A stretch of DNA of 64,000 nucleotides from Planctomycetota bacterium (GTDB lineage Bacteria > Planctomycetota > UBA1135): assembly GCA_026421205.1 (NCBI GenBank), contig JAPKBM010000003.1, forward strand, positions 1 to 64,000, written 5' to 3'. Positions 36,937-46,400 of the stretch are shown here, piece by piece (position 1 is the stretch's first letter; the number at the start of each line of letters is the position of its first letter). Position numbers and translations under genes: made by a program. Below the pieces are notes generated by a model that made no database searches, was not told where the DNA came from, and saw nothing but the letters and a program-made list of their open reading frames with translations.

Positions 36937-37569
36937 TTAGTGAAAGATGGAGTAGCCGAAGAATACGCCGAAGTCCGCAGTCGTGTCGGTGGCCCAAGTT
37001 TGTGCTAATTGAGCACTCAGTTCCAGGGCGTGGATGTCACTGACAAAGTAAGTCATCCCGATAGAACCTGCTGTGACGAAGCCATCAGCTTCCACTTCCG
37101 AGACGTCTGTAATGGCATAGCCGACGTTGCCCTGTACCCAAGGAAGGACGGGGCAGTCGAGTGGTATGTAATAGCGGGTGTACGCGCTTCCGCTGAAAGA
37201 CGTGCTGTCTTCGGACGTTGGGGTATCCAAGGTGCGGACGTCGTCGACGGCTCCACTGAATTTGAGTTCCGTGGTATGCATGCCGTAAGAAAGACTTGCT
37301 CCCATTTCCATGGACTCTGTCATGAAGGTACCGTAAGAGCCAGCAAAACTGATACCGGTAGAGTCTGCAAGTGAGGACGGGTCCACCGTGTCGTTTAGTA
37401 CTCCGTCAAATCCAACGCCGACAATTTCCCCAACATTGCTTCCAATGGCAATGCTGGTATGGACGGAGCCCGGGGCGAAGATCGGGCCAAGATTATGGCC
37501 ATTAGGATGAGATTGGCACCCGCCTGCAACGAGGGAGGCGAGAGCAAGAAGGGAAACGGTGTACTTCAT
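36937..37569 (-). CDS. Outer-membrane beta-barrel lipoprotein-like protein
   Basis: 210 aa from ATG 37569 (MKYTVSLLALASLVAGGC), chosen because it gives a signal peptide with lipobox VAGGC; the longer frame adds 51 residues with no signal sequence. The mature protein has alternating polar and hydrophobic strands (GISFAGSYGTFMTESMEMGA; TRYYIPLDCPVLPWVQGNVG) and ends in FGVFFGYSIFH, as small 8-strand barrels do. Function unknown. It has its own strong terminator. Confidence 0.65.
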   Translation of the reverse strand: MKYTVSLLALASLVAGGCQSHPNGHNLGPIFAPGSVHTSIAIGSNVGEIVGVGFDGVLNDTVDPSSLADSTGISFAGSYGTFMTESMEMGASLSYGMHTTELKFSGAVDDVRTLDTPTSEDSTSFSGSAYTRYYIPLDCPVLPWVQGNVGYAITDVSEVEADGFVTAGSIGMTYFVSDIHALELSAQLAQTWATDTTADFGVFFGYSIFH

Positions 37570-37729
37570 TTCTGGGGGATTGGGGGAGGCGCGAGGAGCG
37601 CGAACAGGGGGAACTATAGCGATTCCCCCAGCCGGCGGTTTAGTGTCGTTCCTAGTTTTAATGTCGTTATTTTCTTGGAAAAGAGGGCCTTTTAGCCCAG
37701 AAACGGTGTGACTCGGATGCAAAATGAAA

Positions 37730-37759
37730 CAAGCTCCGGTGCATTAGCACCGGAGCTTG
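37730..37759 (-). terminator. Terminator of the 317-aa secreted protein gene
   Basis: Perfect 13-bp stem CAAGCTCCGGTGC / GCACCGGAGCTTG with a 4-nt loop, followed on the minus strand by TTTCATTTTG. Confidence 0.8.
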
Positions 37760-37776
37760 AAAGAGATGGATGTCTC

Positions 37777-38730
37777 TTACTGAATCGCGGAGGTCACGAC
37801 ATTGGAAGCTTCACCTACTTGGCAGCACTGAAAGTAGACCGTATAGCCCGCCGCAAATCCTGGAATGGGGAGGAACCAATTTGCGTCACCGTTACTGTCT
37901 GTGGTAGCCCGGTTGCCAGCTTGGGTTGGGTTATTGATTCCCAAATCTACACCAAGCTGAGGGATTGTGGTGGTTCCTAGGGACATGCCATAGGCCAACC
38001 AGATGGGGGCATTGGCTGACCCGCTCGTTGCCGAGAATGCACCCGTGTTTCCTGCTGTCAAGGCGTTGACGCTTAAACTCAGGACGTCGGCCTGGACAGG
38101 AGCTGTGGCGTAGAGGGTGCCGGCAAGATCCAAGACGGCCCAGTTACCAGCGCCATCATCCTGAGCGATTACTAGGTCAATGGGCAAGTCCAAAATGACG
38201 GTGCTGCCAGATACAGAAAGGTTGCCACTGACAGGGGTCGGGTCCGTCGGTCCGGTGTCAGTAAGGTTGACTGTTGTCGTGCTCCCTACTAATGGAATAG
38301 TCACAATGTATCCACCCAAAGGCCACATGATGACGTCGGTCGACCAAGTCCCAGAAGTGTCCAAATTGAACTGCGGACTGGTGAGCTTGAAGTTGGCGTC
38401 GTGGATTTCTATTTCCGCCAATGGAGGCAGCCAACTGAAAACATTATTAACCTTTGCGTAGAGCACGTTGGGCACGGTCACCATGTCGGCGCTTATGAAT
38501 TCACCCGTAGTGAATGGACCCGCAGCTGGATTGAGATTCAAATCAAGGGCCCCCCCCATATTAAAATATCCAGGAGTTCCTCTGATTCGGCCAACACTAG
38601 AATCACCACCAAAATCGAAGTAGGAAGCCGGGGTGTCAATGGTGAGGGAATATTGGCTTTGCGCAGAAACAGCAGGAGCCATGAGGGAAACGGCCAATAA
38701 GACCGTTGCAACAGATAAGATTTTTTTCAT
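37777..38730 (-). CDS. Secreted beta-rich protein with shared C-terminal module
   Basis: 317 aa. Signal peptide to about residue 23 (APAVSAQ). Residues 25-215 are beta-strand rich, with many Thr, Asp and Gly residues and no known catalytic motif. The last 105 residues (from LSLSVNALTAGNTGAFS to NVVTSAIQ) align with the ends of the lectin-like and the 990-aa proteins. Single-gene unit: a perfect terminator lies 17 bp after its stop, and the next gene upstream (xth) ends 64 bp before its start. Function unknown. Confidence 0.62.
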   Translation of the reverse strand: MKKILSVATVLLAVSLMAPAVSAQSQYSLTIDTPASYFDFGGDSSVGRIRGTPGYFNMGGALDLNLNPAAGPFTTGEFISADMVTVPNVLYAKVNNVFSWLPPLAEIEIHDANFKLTSPQFNLDTSGTWSTDVIMWPLGGYIVTIPLVGSTTTVNLTDTGPTDPTPVSGNLSVSGSTVILDLPIDLVIAQDDGAGNWAVLDLAGTLYATAPVQADVLSLSVNALTAGNTGAFSATSGSANAPIWLAYGMSLGTTTIPQLGVDLGINNPTQAGNRATTDSNGDANWFLPIPGFAAGYTVYFQCCQVGEASNVVTSAIQ

Positions 38731-38794
38731 GTGAGGAACTAAGGAAGAGGGGGATTTGAGAATCAGAACGGGGAACCCACTTTACACGATAAGC

Positions 38795-39589
38795 CTACTG
38801 TACAAAGTATTCGATTGTGGATTTCAGATCAAGAAAAACTGGCGCGTGGTCGGAAAACCTCTTGTCCTTGTAAACCATTGCCTTTAAAGAAGTTAGGGCC
38901 AGATTAGGTGTGGCCAGTAAAGCGTCAATACGCCAGCCTGTATTGTTTGCCCAAGCATTACCGCGGTTCGACCACCAGGAGTAACCGTCTCCCTCGGCAT
39001 TGGGGTGGAGGTGGCGGTAGGTGTCTACCCACCCAAGCTCGTCCAAAACCTCAGTCATCCACGCGCGTTCTTCTGGGAGAAAGCCCGAATTATTTCGATT
39101 ACCCCGCGCGTTTTTGATGTCCTTTTCTGTGTGGGCAATATTCCAATCTCCGCAAATTAAAAACTCGCGCCGACTTTTTCGCTTGCCTTTCATCCAGGTA
39201 TAAAGTTGATTCATGAATTGAAACTTGAAGTTTTGCCGAAGCTCACCGGAAGATCCCGATGGCAAGTACAGGGAAACTACTGATAAGTTCCCGAAGTCCG
39301 CTTGGAGAAACCGTCCTTCTTGGTCCGCTTCCTTCCACCCAATGCCACGGCGAACGCGGTCCGGCTTTTGTCGTGAGTAGATTGCCACTCCGCTGTAGCC
39401 TGGTTTTTCAGCCAGGAAATATTCCGCGTGAAATCCAGGAGGGTTTCGCATTTCCTCGGTGAATTGATGTTCTTGGATTCGGACTTCTTGTAGGCAAATG
39501 ACATCGGCTTTCTGATGGGGGAGCCACTCGAAAAAACCTTTGCGCGCTGCTGCACGTATCCCATTCATATTCAGGGTAATCACTCTCAT
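38795..39589 (-). CDS. xth: Exodeoxyribonuclease III / AP endonuclease
   Basis: 264 aa from ATG 39589 (MRVITLNMNGIRAA), which overlaps the SMUG1 stop (ATGA). Motifs of the EEP superfamily: NMNGIRAAARKGFFEWL, ICLQEVRIQ (metal Glu), SVVSLYLPSG, CGDWNIAH (Asp/Asn), and SDHAPVF (catalytic His). It cuts DNA 5' to abasic sites in base-excision repair. It is made from the same mRNA as a uracil-DNA glycosylase that creates its substrate. Confidence 0.94.
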   Translation of the reverse strand: MRVITLNMNGIRAAARKGFFEWLPHQKADVICLQEVRIQEHQFTEEMRNPPGFHAEYFLAEKPGYSGVAIYSRQKPDRVRRGIGWKEADQEGRFLQADFGNLSVVSLYLPSGSSGELRQNFKFQFMNQLYTWMKGKRKSRREFLICGDWNIAHTEKDIKNARGNRNNSGFLPEERAWMTEVLDELGWVDTYRHLHPNAEGDGYSWWSNRGNAWANNTGWRIDALLATPNLALTSLKAMVYKDKRFSDHAPVFLDLKSTIEYFVQ

Positions 39590-40296
39590 GGCTTCATAAC
39601 ACCGAGTTCGGCCAATTGCTTTTCTACTTGTTCTTCCCAACCACGATTCGCGGCGGGGCTTGCGGGGCTTGGATGGAGAATGCTCCCAAATAGCAGAGAA
39701 TGGTTTGGCAGTGCTATCTTGGCTCTTTTAAGTGCGAATTGTCCAACGCCAATCATTTGCTTTGGTTGCAAATAGTCCACAGTCTGCTGGAGAGCTGTGT
39801 CGCATAACTCAAAAAGTTCGGCGCGGATGTCGGCGGGCAACTTATCTGGTGTGAGGTTTTTTCCGCTCTCCTCCATGAAGACCAAGGGACAGTAATTCAA
39901 AATAAAAAATCTATGAAAAAAATCTCTCGGAGAAGAAAAATTCTTTTGCGCCCATCCCCAAAGTCGTCGGCCGCTCACTTCCGACCGCGTGCAATTAAAC
40001 CCTTCAATCGGTCGCTTCGGGTGTTGTCTTCTAGGCGGTTTGACGGGCGCTTCCACTTGTAGCCAATCGCGCGCGGCAGTTATCTCTCCGAAGGGAACGC
40101 CTGTTTGTGCCATGCCCCAAGGTCCTGGGTTCATGCCTAAGAGCAGGTTGGGGACACCTGGTTTTCCGTAATCCAAAAAGCGCTCATGAGATTGCCTTGC
40201 ATATTGCAATGGGTTGTAAACACAGGCGACCGGCTCTGGAAAAGAGAGCCGGTCCACGGCGTCGGCAAGTTGCCGGCTGATGGAGACCAGAGACAC
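39586..40296 (-). CDS. SMUG1-type uracil-DNA glycosylase
   Basis: About 236 aa. The active-site loop LGMNPGPWGMAQTGVPFGE and the DNA-inserting HPSPASPAANRGWE match vertebrate SMUG1 very closely; HPKRPIEGFNCTRSEVSG and NLTPDKLPADIR also align. It removes uracil and 5-hydroxymethyluracil from DNA. SMUG1 is rare in bacteria; planctomycetes are among the known carriers. The start is uncertain: GTG 40296 (MSLVSISRQ) lies clear of the upstream gene, whereas TTG 40350 would overlap it by 23 bp. Followed by xth with coupled translation. Confidence 0.92.
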   Translation of the reverse strand: MSLVSISRQLADAVDRLSFPEPVACVYNPLQYARQSHERFLDYGKPGVPNLLLGMNPGPWGMAQTGVPFGEITAARDWLQVEAPVKPPRRQHPKRPIEGFNCTRSEVSGRRLWGWAQKNFSSPRDFFHRFFILNYCPLVFMEESGKNLTPDKLPADIRAELFELCDTALQQTVDYLQPKQMIGVGQFALKRAKIALPNHSLLFGSILHPSPASPAANRGWEEQVEKQLAELGVMKP

Positions 40297-40327
40297 GAGA
40301 TTGGCGTGGAAACTCCACCGGACAAGT

Positions 40328-43300
40328 TTAGAATATTTCTCCGCTTGCAAGGTTTGACTTCACCGAATCCATTCCCCCCGCCCCGCGCACGATGACGGCT
40401 TGGGTATAGGCGGTATGGCCGACGTACGCCGAAGGCACATTGACGTCAATCGTTGCAATGCCAGATGCATTAGCCAGACCGGAGCCTAAGAGTACAGCCG
40501 ATGTACCTAGGCCTAAGCAGAGTGTGCCTAGAGCAGGTGGGCAAAGGGATCCAGTACGTAAAGAGCCGACGACAAAAACCTTTTCACCAGGTTGTGCCCC
40601 TTCCACGGTCATGCGGGCGGCAAACCCGCCAATGAGCGTACTCATGGAGAGGAAAAGGTCATACGAAGGACCGAGCATGCCAATCCAGGTGCGCCATCCG
40701 GAAGTGCGGTACTCATGATGATTCCAGAAAGTTCCCGGGCTTGCGGGATCTTCATCAACGCCGCTGTAATCTCCCCATCGGGAACCCGTTTCAGGGGAAG
40801 AACTGATTTGAAGTTGAATGGGGTCGCCGAAGGTGCCCATGGGGTCGCCAGCTTCTCGGTAAACATATTCCACCGAAATATACTGATTGGAGGAAGAGCG
40901 ATTGAATGCAATCACCACGTTGTTATTGGCATCCACGTGGATATCCCCGAACCAATTGTGCTCGCCGACGCCAAGATTTAGCGTGCCGTATTGTGCGAGT
41001 GTTGGGTCATTCCCGGACAGTGGCCAACCGTTGAGTGCAAATTCATACCACCGAACGCGTGCTGTGTTTGCGTGTCCCGAGTTATGGCAAATCCAAAGAG
41101 ATCCATTGCGCACGACCCCGTTTTTTACGCGGTAGTCAATCGTGGAGGCACGATTTGAGGTGCCCAGTTGGTCTGCGCCGGGGGGCTGGTTGTACTTTTG
41201 CGGCAGGTCAATTTGGATTTGATGAAGTTGCGGGCTGCTGTTTGCATTAGTGATGGACTCCAACATCATTTTTGTATTGGAGGAAGCCGCCCACGTGGAT
41301 GCAAAATAGCCCACCTTCCCCCGCGCATTCAGATTGTAATTTTTTGAAGCCCCTAAAGAGACCAAGCTCGAAGAAGTTAAGACCTGTTTCATATTTGGGG
41401 TTTGTCCATTTGCCATGGAATTTTTGTCAAACATGAAGATACGGTTTCCGCCAGGAGAACCGAAGCAGTCACCCGTGATGTAAATGGTGTCTTGGTCTAT
41501 GCCCATGTTGGGGAAGTCAAGGAAGCCACATGTGGAATCTACTCGGTATCGAAATTTGTGCCATCCACTATTCGGGTCAGTTGATTTCGAAATGGCAATG
41601 CAAATAGCATCATTAGTTCCTGCGCCATCCGCAGCAGCAACAATAAAGCGTTCCGTGTGCGGGTCATAAACCGCAATAGGGTCAAAGACAAAACCACCAG
41701 CACCTTGGCCAGCCCAAAATCCGGTTAGGGATTGGTTGAACGTTTTTGAACCGCTTTTTGTAAAGATGGCAATTTCACCGTTCACAACGCCCACAATATG
41801 ATTCTGCCCTACAGCCAGATCTGGGTCAGGTGGGGTCCACCCTGTGCTTGAAATGGCCTCAAAACCAAAGGTTGACCCTCTTGGTGGGGGTCCTGGGACT
41901 TTAGGCCCGGGAACGAAAAATGGGTCATAGTAAGGCTTCTCTGACTTTTCCATGACGGCAAGAAGGGGGATGTCCAAGGCTGCGGCCATAGGCTCTACAG
42001 CGAGGGGAGCCGGCGGATTTAAGCGGGCATCGGCGAACAAGGTGACTCCAGCAGCACGTTTGTCACCAAGCAGGTTGCCATGCCAGATGAAGGCAAGTTG
42101 ATCCAGGTCTGTCCAAAGCATGTGTGTGCTGACCAAGCCGACTTGCATGTTTTGTTCCCCTTCCGAAGCCTGATTGACTTGGAACGATGCACCAATGGGA
42201 TTGGCGTCGGCGGTGAATGCTTGGGCGCGAATATTGACGGGGCGACTTGGGCGATGCACGCTGTGGTGCTCGGTAAGAAGGCCATTGTCGTTATAGGCAA
42301 CCACAAATCTTCCGTCGGAGTGCATGGCAACGGACGCACCGTTTTGATAACCCTCTCCTCCAGCATCCACGGAGAATGCCGGTGCCGACGGCGTGCCATC
42401 AGCGTGGAAGGTTCGCGCCATGACGCCGTAATCACTTCCCGTTTTTGCGGACATCCAAGCCACAGCAAAGCGGTCCATACCGTTGGAGGCAATCGTCGGC
42501 TCAACATTTTTCTGCTGATTGGACTGGTGGAGTGCGAATGGCTTTTGCGTGAGTTCTCCTTGAAGAGGAATCAACCTTCCTTGAAGATGAAATCGTTCTT
42601 GAAGGGATTCTCCCCATGCAACGACCCACCCCTGTTCTAAACTTGCCGCTGTGGGCAACCAATCTTGGCTCTGATTTGCGGAGCCAATTTGAAATTCCAG
42701 ACCATCCGCCGCCCCATTTGAGAAAAAGCGTCGGCCCATAACTTTGCGTGTGGTTTGATCTGCATCGGTCCAGGTCACTAAAACATTTCCACCGGAATGA
42801 ATGTGCACAGATGGTTGGCCTTGGTCTCCGAATGGATCTGAGGCGATGGGAAATTCATGGCCAAGCGCCTGGAAATGGCGTTGCGTTTCTCCCGCTTCTT
42901 GCTCCGTCTCTACCCATCCAAAGCGCCGCGCAAAAATTCCACCACGGTCTCCGTCTTGACCGATGGAGTTCCAAACGACCCAAGCAGTGTTGTCCGGCGC
43001 GAAAGCCGCGGACGGCTTAATCTGATGGTCTGGCAGGAATTCATTGACATGGATTTCAGTGCCAATGGGGCGGCCGAGGGGGTCCAAAAGCTGCGCAAAA
43101 ACCCCGAATGTCCCATGTTCTTGGCGTCGGCTGTCCCATACCGCGAAGAAATCCCCTTTCGGCCCTGCCGCTAAAGCCGGATCCATTTGCCGGTTCGAGG
43201 TAAACGTATTGGCACGAACTTCCACTCGTTGATGTTGAACGAATGGGTGGGGGGTGATTTGAGGGCTTTGGAGGAGGAGGGCGGCGAAGAAGGTGAGCAT
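40328..43300 (-). CDS. 990-aa secreted repeat (beta-propeller-like) protein with shared C-terminal module
   Basis: A signal peptide (MLTFFAALLLQSPQ) precedes about six repeats of roughly 50 residues in residues 25-420. Each has the pattern P..A...DG.F.V.W.S...D.....+FAR.F...G.P.G..F.VN (for example FFAVWDSRRQEHGTFGVFAQ and TIASNGMDRFAVAWMSAK), suggesting a propeller. Residues 440-880 form a second unrecognised region (PPDPDLAVGQNHIVGVVNG; WFGDIHVDANNNVVIAFNRS). The last 105 residues are the module also found in two neighbours. TAGACT lies 6 nt before the ATG. No enzyme motif is seen. Confidence 0.65.
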   Translation of the reverse strand: MLTFFAALLLQSPQITPHPFVQHQRVEVRANTFTSNRQMDPALAAGPKGDFFAVWDSRRQEHGTFGVFAQLLDPLGRPIGTEIHVNEFLPDHQIKPSAAFAPDNTAWVVWNSIGQDGDRGGIFARRFGWVETEQEAGETQRHFQALGHEFPIASDPFGDQGQPSVHIHSGGNVLVTWTDADQTTRKVMGRRFFSNGAADGLEFQIGSANQSQDWLPTAASLEQGWVVAWGESLQERFHLQGRLIPLQGELTQKPFALHQSNQQKNVEPTIASNGMDRFAVAWMSAKTGSDYGVMARTFHADGTPSAPAFSVDAGGEGYQNGASVAMHSDGRFVVAYNDNGLLTEHHSVHRPSRPVNIRAQAFTADANPIGASFQVNQASEGEQNMQVGLVSTHMLWTDLDQLAFIWHGNLLGDKRAAGVTLFADARLNPPAPLAVEPMAAALDIPLLAVMEKSEKPYYDPFFVPGPKVPGPPPRGSTFGFEAISSTGWTPPDPDLAVGQNHIVGVVNGEIAIFTKSGSKTFNQSLTGFWAGQGAGGFVFDPIAVYDPHTERFIVAAADGAGTNDAICIAISKSTDPNSGWHKFRYRVDSTCGFLDFPNMGIDQDTIYITGDCFGSPGGNRIFMFDKNSMANGQTPNMKQVLTSSSLVSLGASKNYNLNARGKVGYFASTWAASSNTKMMLESITNANSSPQLHQIQIDLPQKYNQPPGADQLGTSNRASTIDYRVKNGVVRNGSLWICHNSGHANTARVRWYEFALNGWPLSGNDPTLAQYGTLNLGVGEHNWFGDIHVDANNNVVIAFNRSSSNQYISVEYVYREAGDPMGTFGDPIQLQISSSPETGSRWGDYSGVDEDPASPGTFWNHHEYRTSGWRTWIGMLGPSYDLFLSMSTLIGGFAARMTVEGAQPGEKVFVVGSLRTGSLCPPALGTLCLGLGTSAVLLGSGLANASGIATIDVNVPSAYVGHTAYTQAVIVRGAGGMDSVKSNLASGEIF

Positions 43301-43306
43301 GAGGGA

Positions 43307-43312
43307 AGTCTA
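43307..43312 (-). promoter_or_regulatory. -10 box of the 990-aa protein gene (leaderless)
   Basis: TAGACT 6 nt upstream of the ATG; no matching -35 is obvious. Confidence 0.35.
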
Positions 43313-43335
43313 AGGGGAAAAAGGGGGGGCGAAGC

Positions 43336-43369
43336 GTGCGATTTCGCACATTTTTGTACAAAATCGCAC
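43336..43369. promoter_or_regulatory. Nested inverted repeat, likely operator between divergent secreted-protein genes
   Basis: GTGCGATTT and AAATCGCAC form a 9-bp inverted repeat 34 bp across. Inside it lie a second, smaller inverted repeat GTGCGA-TT-TCGCAC (sharing the left arm) and a perfect 10-bp palindrome TTTGTACAAA. The half-site TCGCACA occurs twice. The element sits in the 163-bp gap between the 990-aa and 1341-aa protein genes and could control both. The regulator is unknown. Confidence 0.5.
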
Positions 43370-43463
43370 AATTACTAGGGTTACAGGGGTAATTCAGGTT
43401 GGTACAGAAATTGCAGGGAAGAAGTCGGCCCTTGGGCTAAAGACCCTTAGAATAGAAACACCC

Positions 43464-46400
43464 ATGAATCTCACAGGTATCCACATTCTGTCCCGCTTTT
43501 CTGGCGGTTTTGCTCTCTTTGGAGCGCTTTTGGCTTCTTCTTGCATCCCTGGAGATAGCCTCGGGGATGGCATTGGCTCAGGTTCTAGTGCTGGAAGTGG
43601 CTCAGAAGGGCAATTCCGTGTGATTCGCTCCAATCTGCCGGACAATGCGACCTGGGAGTTGAATCGAGTCATTGAAATTGAATTTAGTGATCCACTAGAT
43701 CCAGATTCAGTTGGGTTTGGCTCGATTTCATTCGTGACGGATGATTATTCCATTCCACCCGTAACGGGTAGCTTTGAATTTGAAGAAGGTTCCGAAGACC
43801 GAATTGTCCTTTTCCGCCCTACTTGTCCGAATAACAGCGACAACACGAATGGTGGTTTTTACCCTGAAGGCACGCAGTACACCATGGTGCTGCCTGGGCA
43901 GGACACGTTGTCGGGTAGCGCCGTTCGTGATGCACTTGGGCGCCCTTTGGCTCTGGGCTATTCCCGTCAGTTTTCTACTCCTCTTGGCCAAGGTCCATCC
44001 TTGTTTATGGATGATTTGCCAACACCACCGAAGTTAATTCCGAGCTCCGGAGTGCGATTCCCAGGGAATCTCAATTTATTCATAGATCCCGACCCCAACA
44101 TTATTCTTTCTTTTGACCAATCTTTAGATGGTCGTTCCAGCAATATTAATTTAGAGAATATTTACATCCTTTACTCGGATGTTCCCGCAGACCAAGTTGT
44201 TGGAGACGTTAACTTTCCATCGACTAATTTAATTCCAGGAATGGTTTCCTTGACGGACAATTGCAAGGAACGTGCCGAAGTTTCTTTTGTCGTTGCCGGC
44301 ATCCTCCCTCCCGGCCGTGCTTTACGCGTTGTGGTTCGAAGGGAACTTTTGGATATTGCCGGTAACGGGAATATTGAGGATCAGGTGTGGCCAGATTTTG
44401 CGCTTCCCACTCTGGAGGATTATTTTGACGACAGCACGACGCCCTGGAACGTCACCGAAGTTGTGGATGAATTCACCGAAAACTTCAATGACACGCGTGG
44501 TTTAGATTTAGATGCTGCTTACCCCATGCCAATGGCAACGACTGGGGAGGGATACGTGCGCGCTAGCTTTGAGTTCCCGGGCACTTTTACTTCAAAGGAT
44601 TTCTTTTTGAACAGTGGCTATCAAGAAATTTTTACGGATGGCCAAACTTTTTTTACCGACACCAACAACACTTTGTTTACCTTGCAGGATGGTGTTCTTA
44701 ATTGCAGAGATTTCACGATTAAGTCCGGGTCGGAGTTGCGTGGACGTGGTGACAGTCCTTTGGTGATTTATGCAAATGGCAACGTTCAAATTGAAGGCAC
44801 ACTGAATATCAGTGGAAATAATGCTCTTTGGCCAACGGGTTTGAACTCAGCAAGCCGTCCTGAAGGTGGTGCCAAGGGAGAATGTGGGGGCGGAACAGGC
44901 GGAACGTCTTCCGCAGAAATGACAAAAGAAACCCCGCGAGGCATGACGGGATTTGGCGCGTTTCAGGTACCGGGTGGGGGTGGTGTTGGAGGTGAAGCGG
45001 GCTACAACCAACGAGATAATGTCGGTTACGCGAACACAGAAATGGCAAATAATATTTCCGCCGGTGGTGGTGGAGGGGGCTTTGCGTTGACCGACAACGA
45101 AGCGGTGCATTGGCATCGCTGGGGCAGTAGTGACAAGATGCCTGAAATTGATGTGAAAGGGCACCCAGACCACAACACTTATCGTCACCGCGCGACAAAC
45201 CCTTTCTATGCGGGTCACCCGGGGGCTGACAAATATGACATTGGCTTTCCTGAGGGCAGTGCAAACCCACACGCTTCTTACGTGGTCCAGGGGGCAGAGG
45301 CCGGTAACCGTGGCTCTTCTTGGAACTGTGTGCATGCGGTCGACTCGAACCCATGGAAGACCTTTCCTCATGGTGTTTATGGGTTTGAGGACATGGCGGT
45401 TGACGTCCTCTTGCATGATGATGGCTCCGGTACAGAAACGATGGTTGCGGACGATGGTCAAGCGAATACGTTTAATACGGGTGCATATTTTACATTTGAT
45501 CGTGTTTGGGAAGATCCGTCGGATCCTTTTCCGTTTCAGGCCGGCCACCCAATCTTTGGTGCCGATGGAGGATCTGGGGGTACTTCGGTATTTCGAAATG
45601 ACGGGGATACAACCAATGATTTTTGGGGATCTCGCATTGATGCAGCAGGCGAAGTGATCCAAGGCGAGTTATTAGTTCCTTGGGCAGGTTCCGGTGGGGG
45701 TGCCTCCGGAGATATGATTTTGTACAACCGGAAGCCAGACGGCTTCGGGGGATATCTTCACATTAATGAGAGTGTTCCGGATCCGGCCTTCCCTTCAGGA
45801 ACAATTTTCACTTACCGAAAGGGTGGCCCTGGCGGTGGCGGTGGCGGTCAATTGCAAATCATGGCTATTGGCACCATTAAGATTGGAGTGAATGGTCTTA
45901 TTTTGGCAAAAGGCGGAAATGGAATTGCCGGTGAGTCCACCGGTTGGACTTATGGGCAGGTTTCCGGTTCTGGTGGTGGCTCTGGTGGGCACATCATTCT
46001 TCACTCCGCCACAGCATTGGACCTTCGAGGTGTGAATGTCACGTCCATCGGCGGGACCATTGAAAATGAAAACCGGACCTGGACTCTTGCGGACGGCACT
46101 TTAGTGGAGCCCAACGTTGCGGGCCTTTACTACGCCGAAGTTCTCCGTGCCCACGGTGGGCGCCGAGGTTGGGCAGCTTCACGAGTCAATGAACATTTGC
46201 CCTACAAAGACTATGGCGGATCTGCCGGTAAGAAAGATGGGAATAGTACTTGGATGGCGGGTCGTGGCGGAGCAGGAGCCAATGGTGTTATCCAGTTGCA
46301 TGTGCCTAATCCATCCACGGACATCCTTTGGCCGGGTTATGACCCGTCAGGAAGTCACGGCTCCACGTACAGCAACATTCAAGACTATGTGCATGCATCT

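Noticed and set aside
44847-45662. 271-aa minus-strand frame inside the 1341-aa gene
   Set aside because: Glycine-rich coding DNA often leaves the opposite strand open; the translation is rich in Arg, Val and His with no domain.
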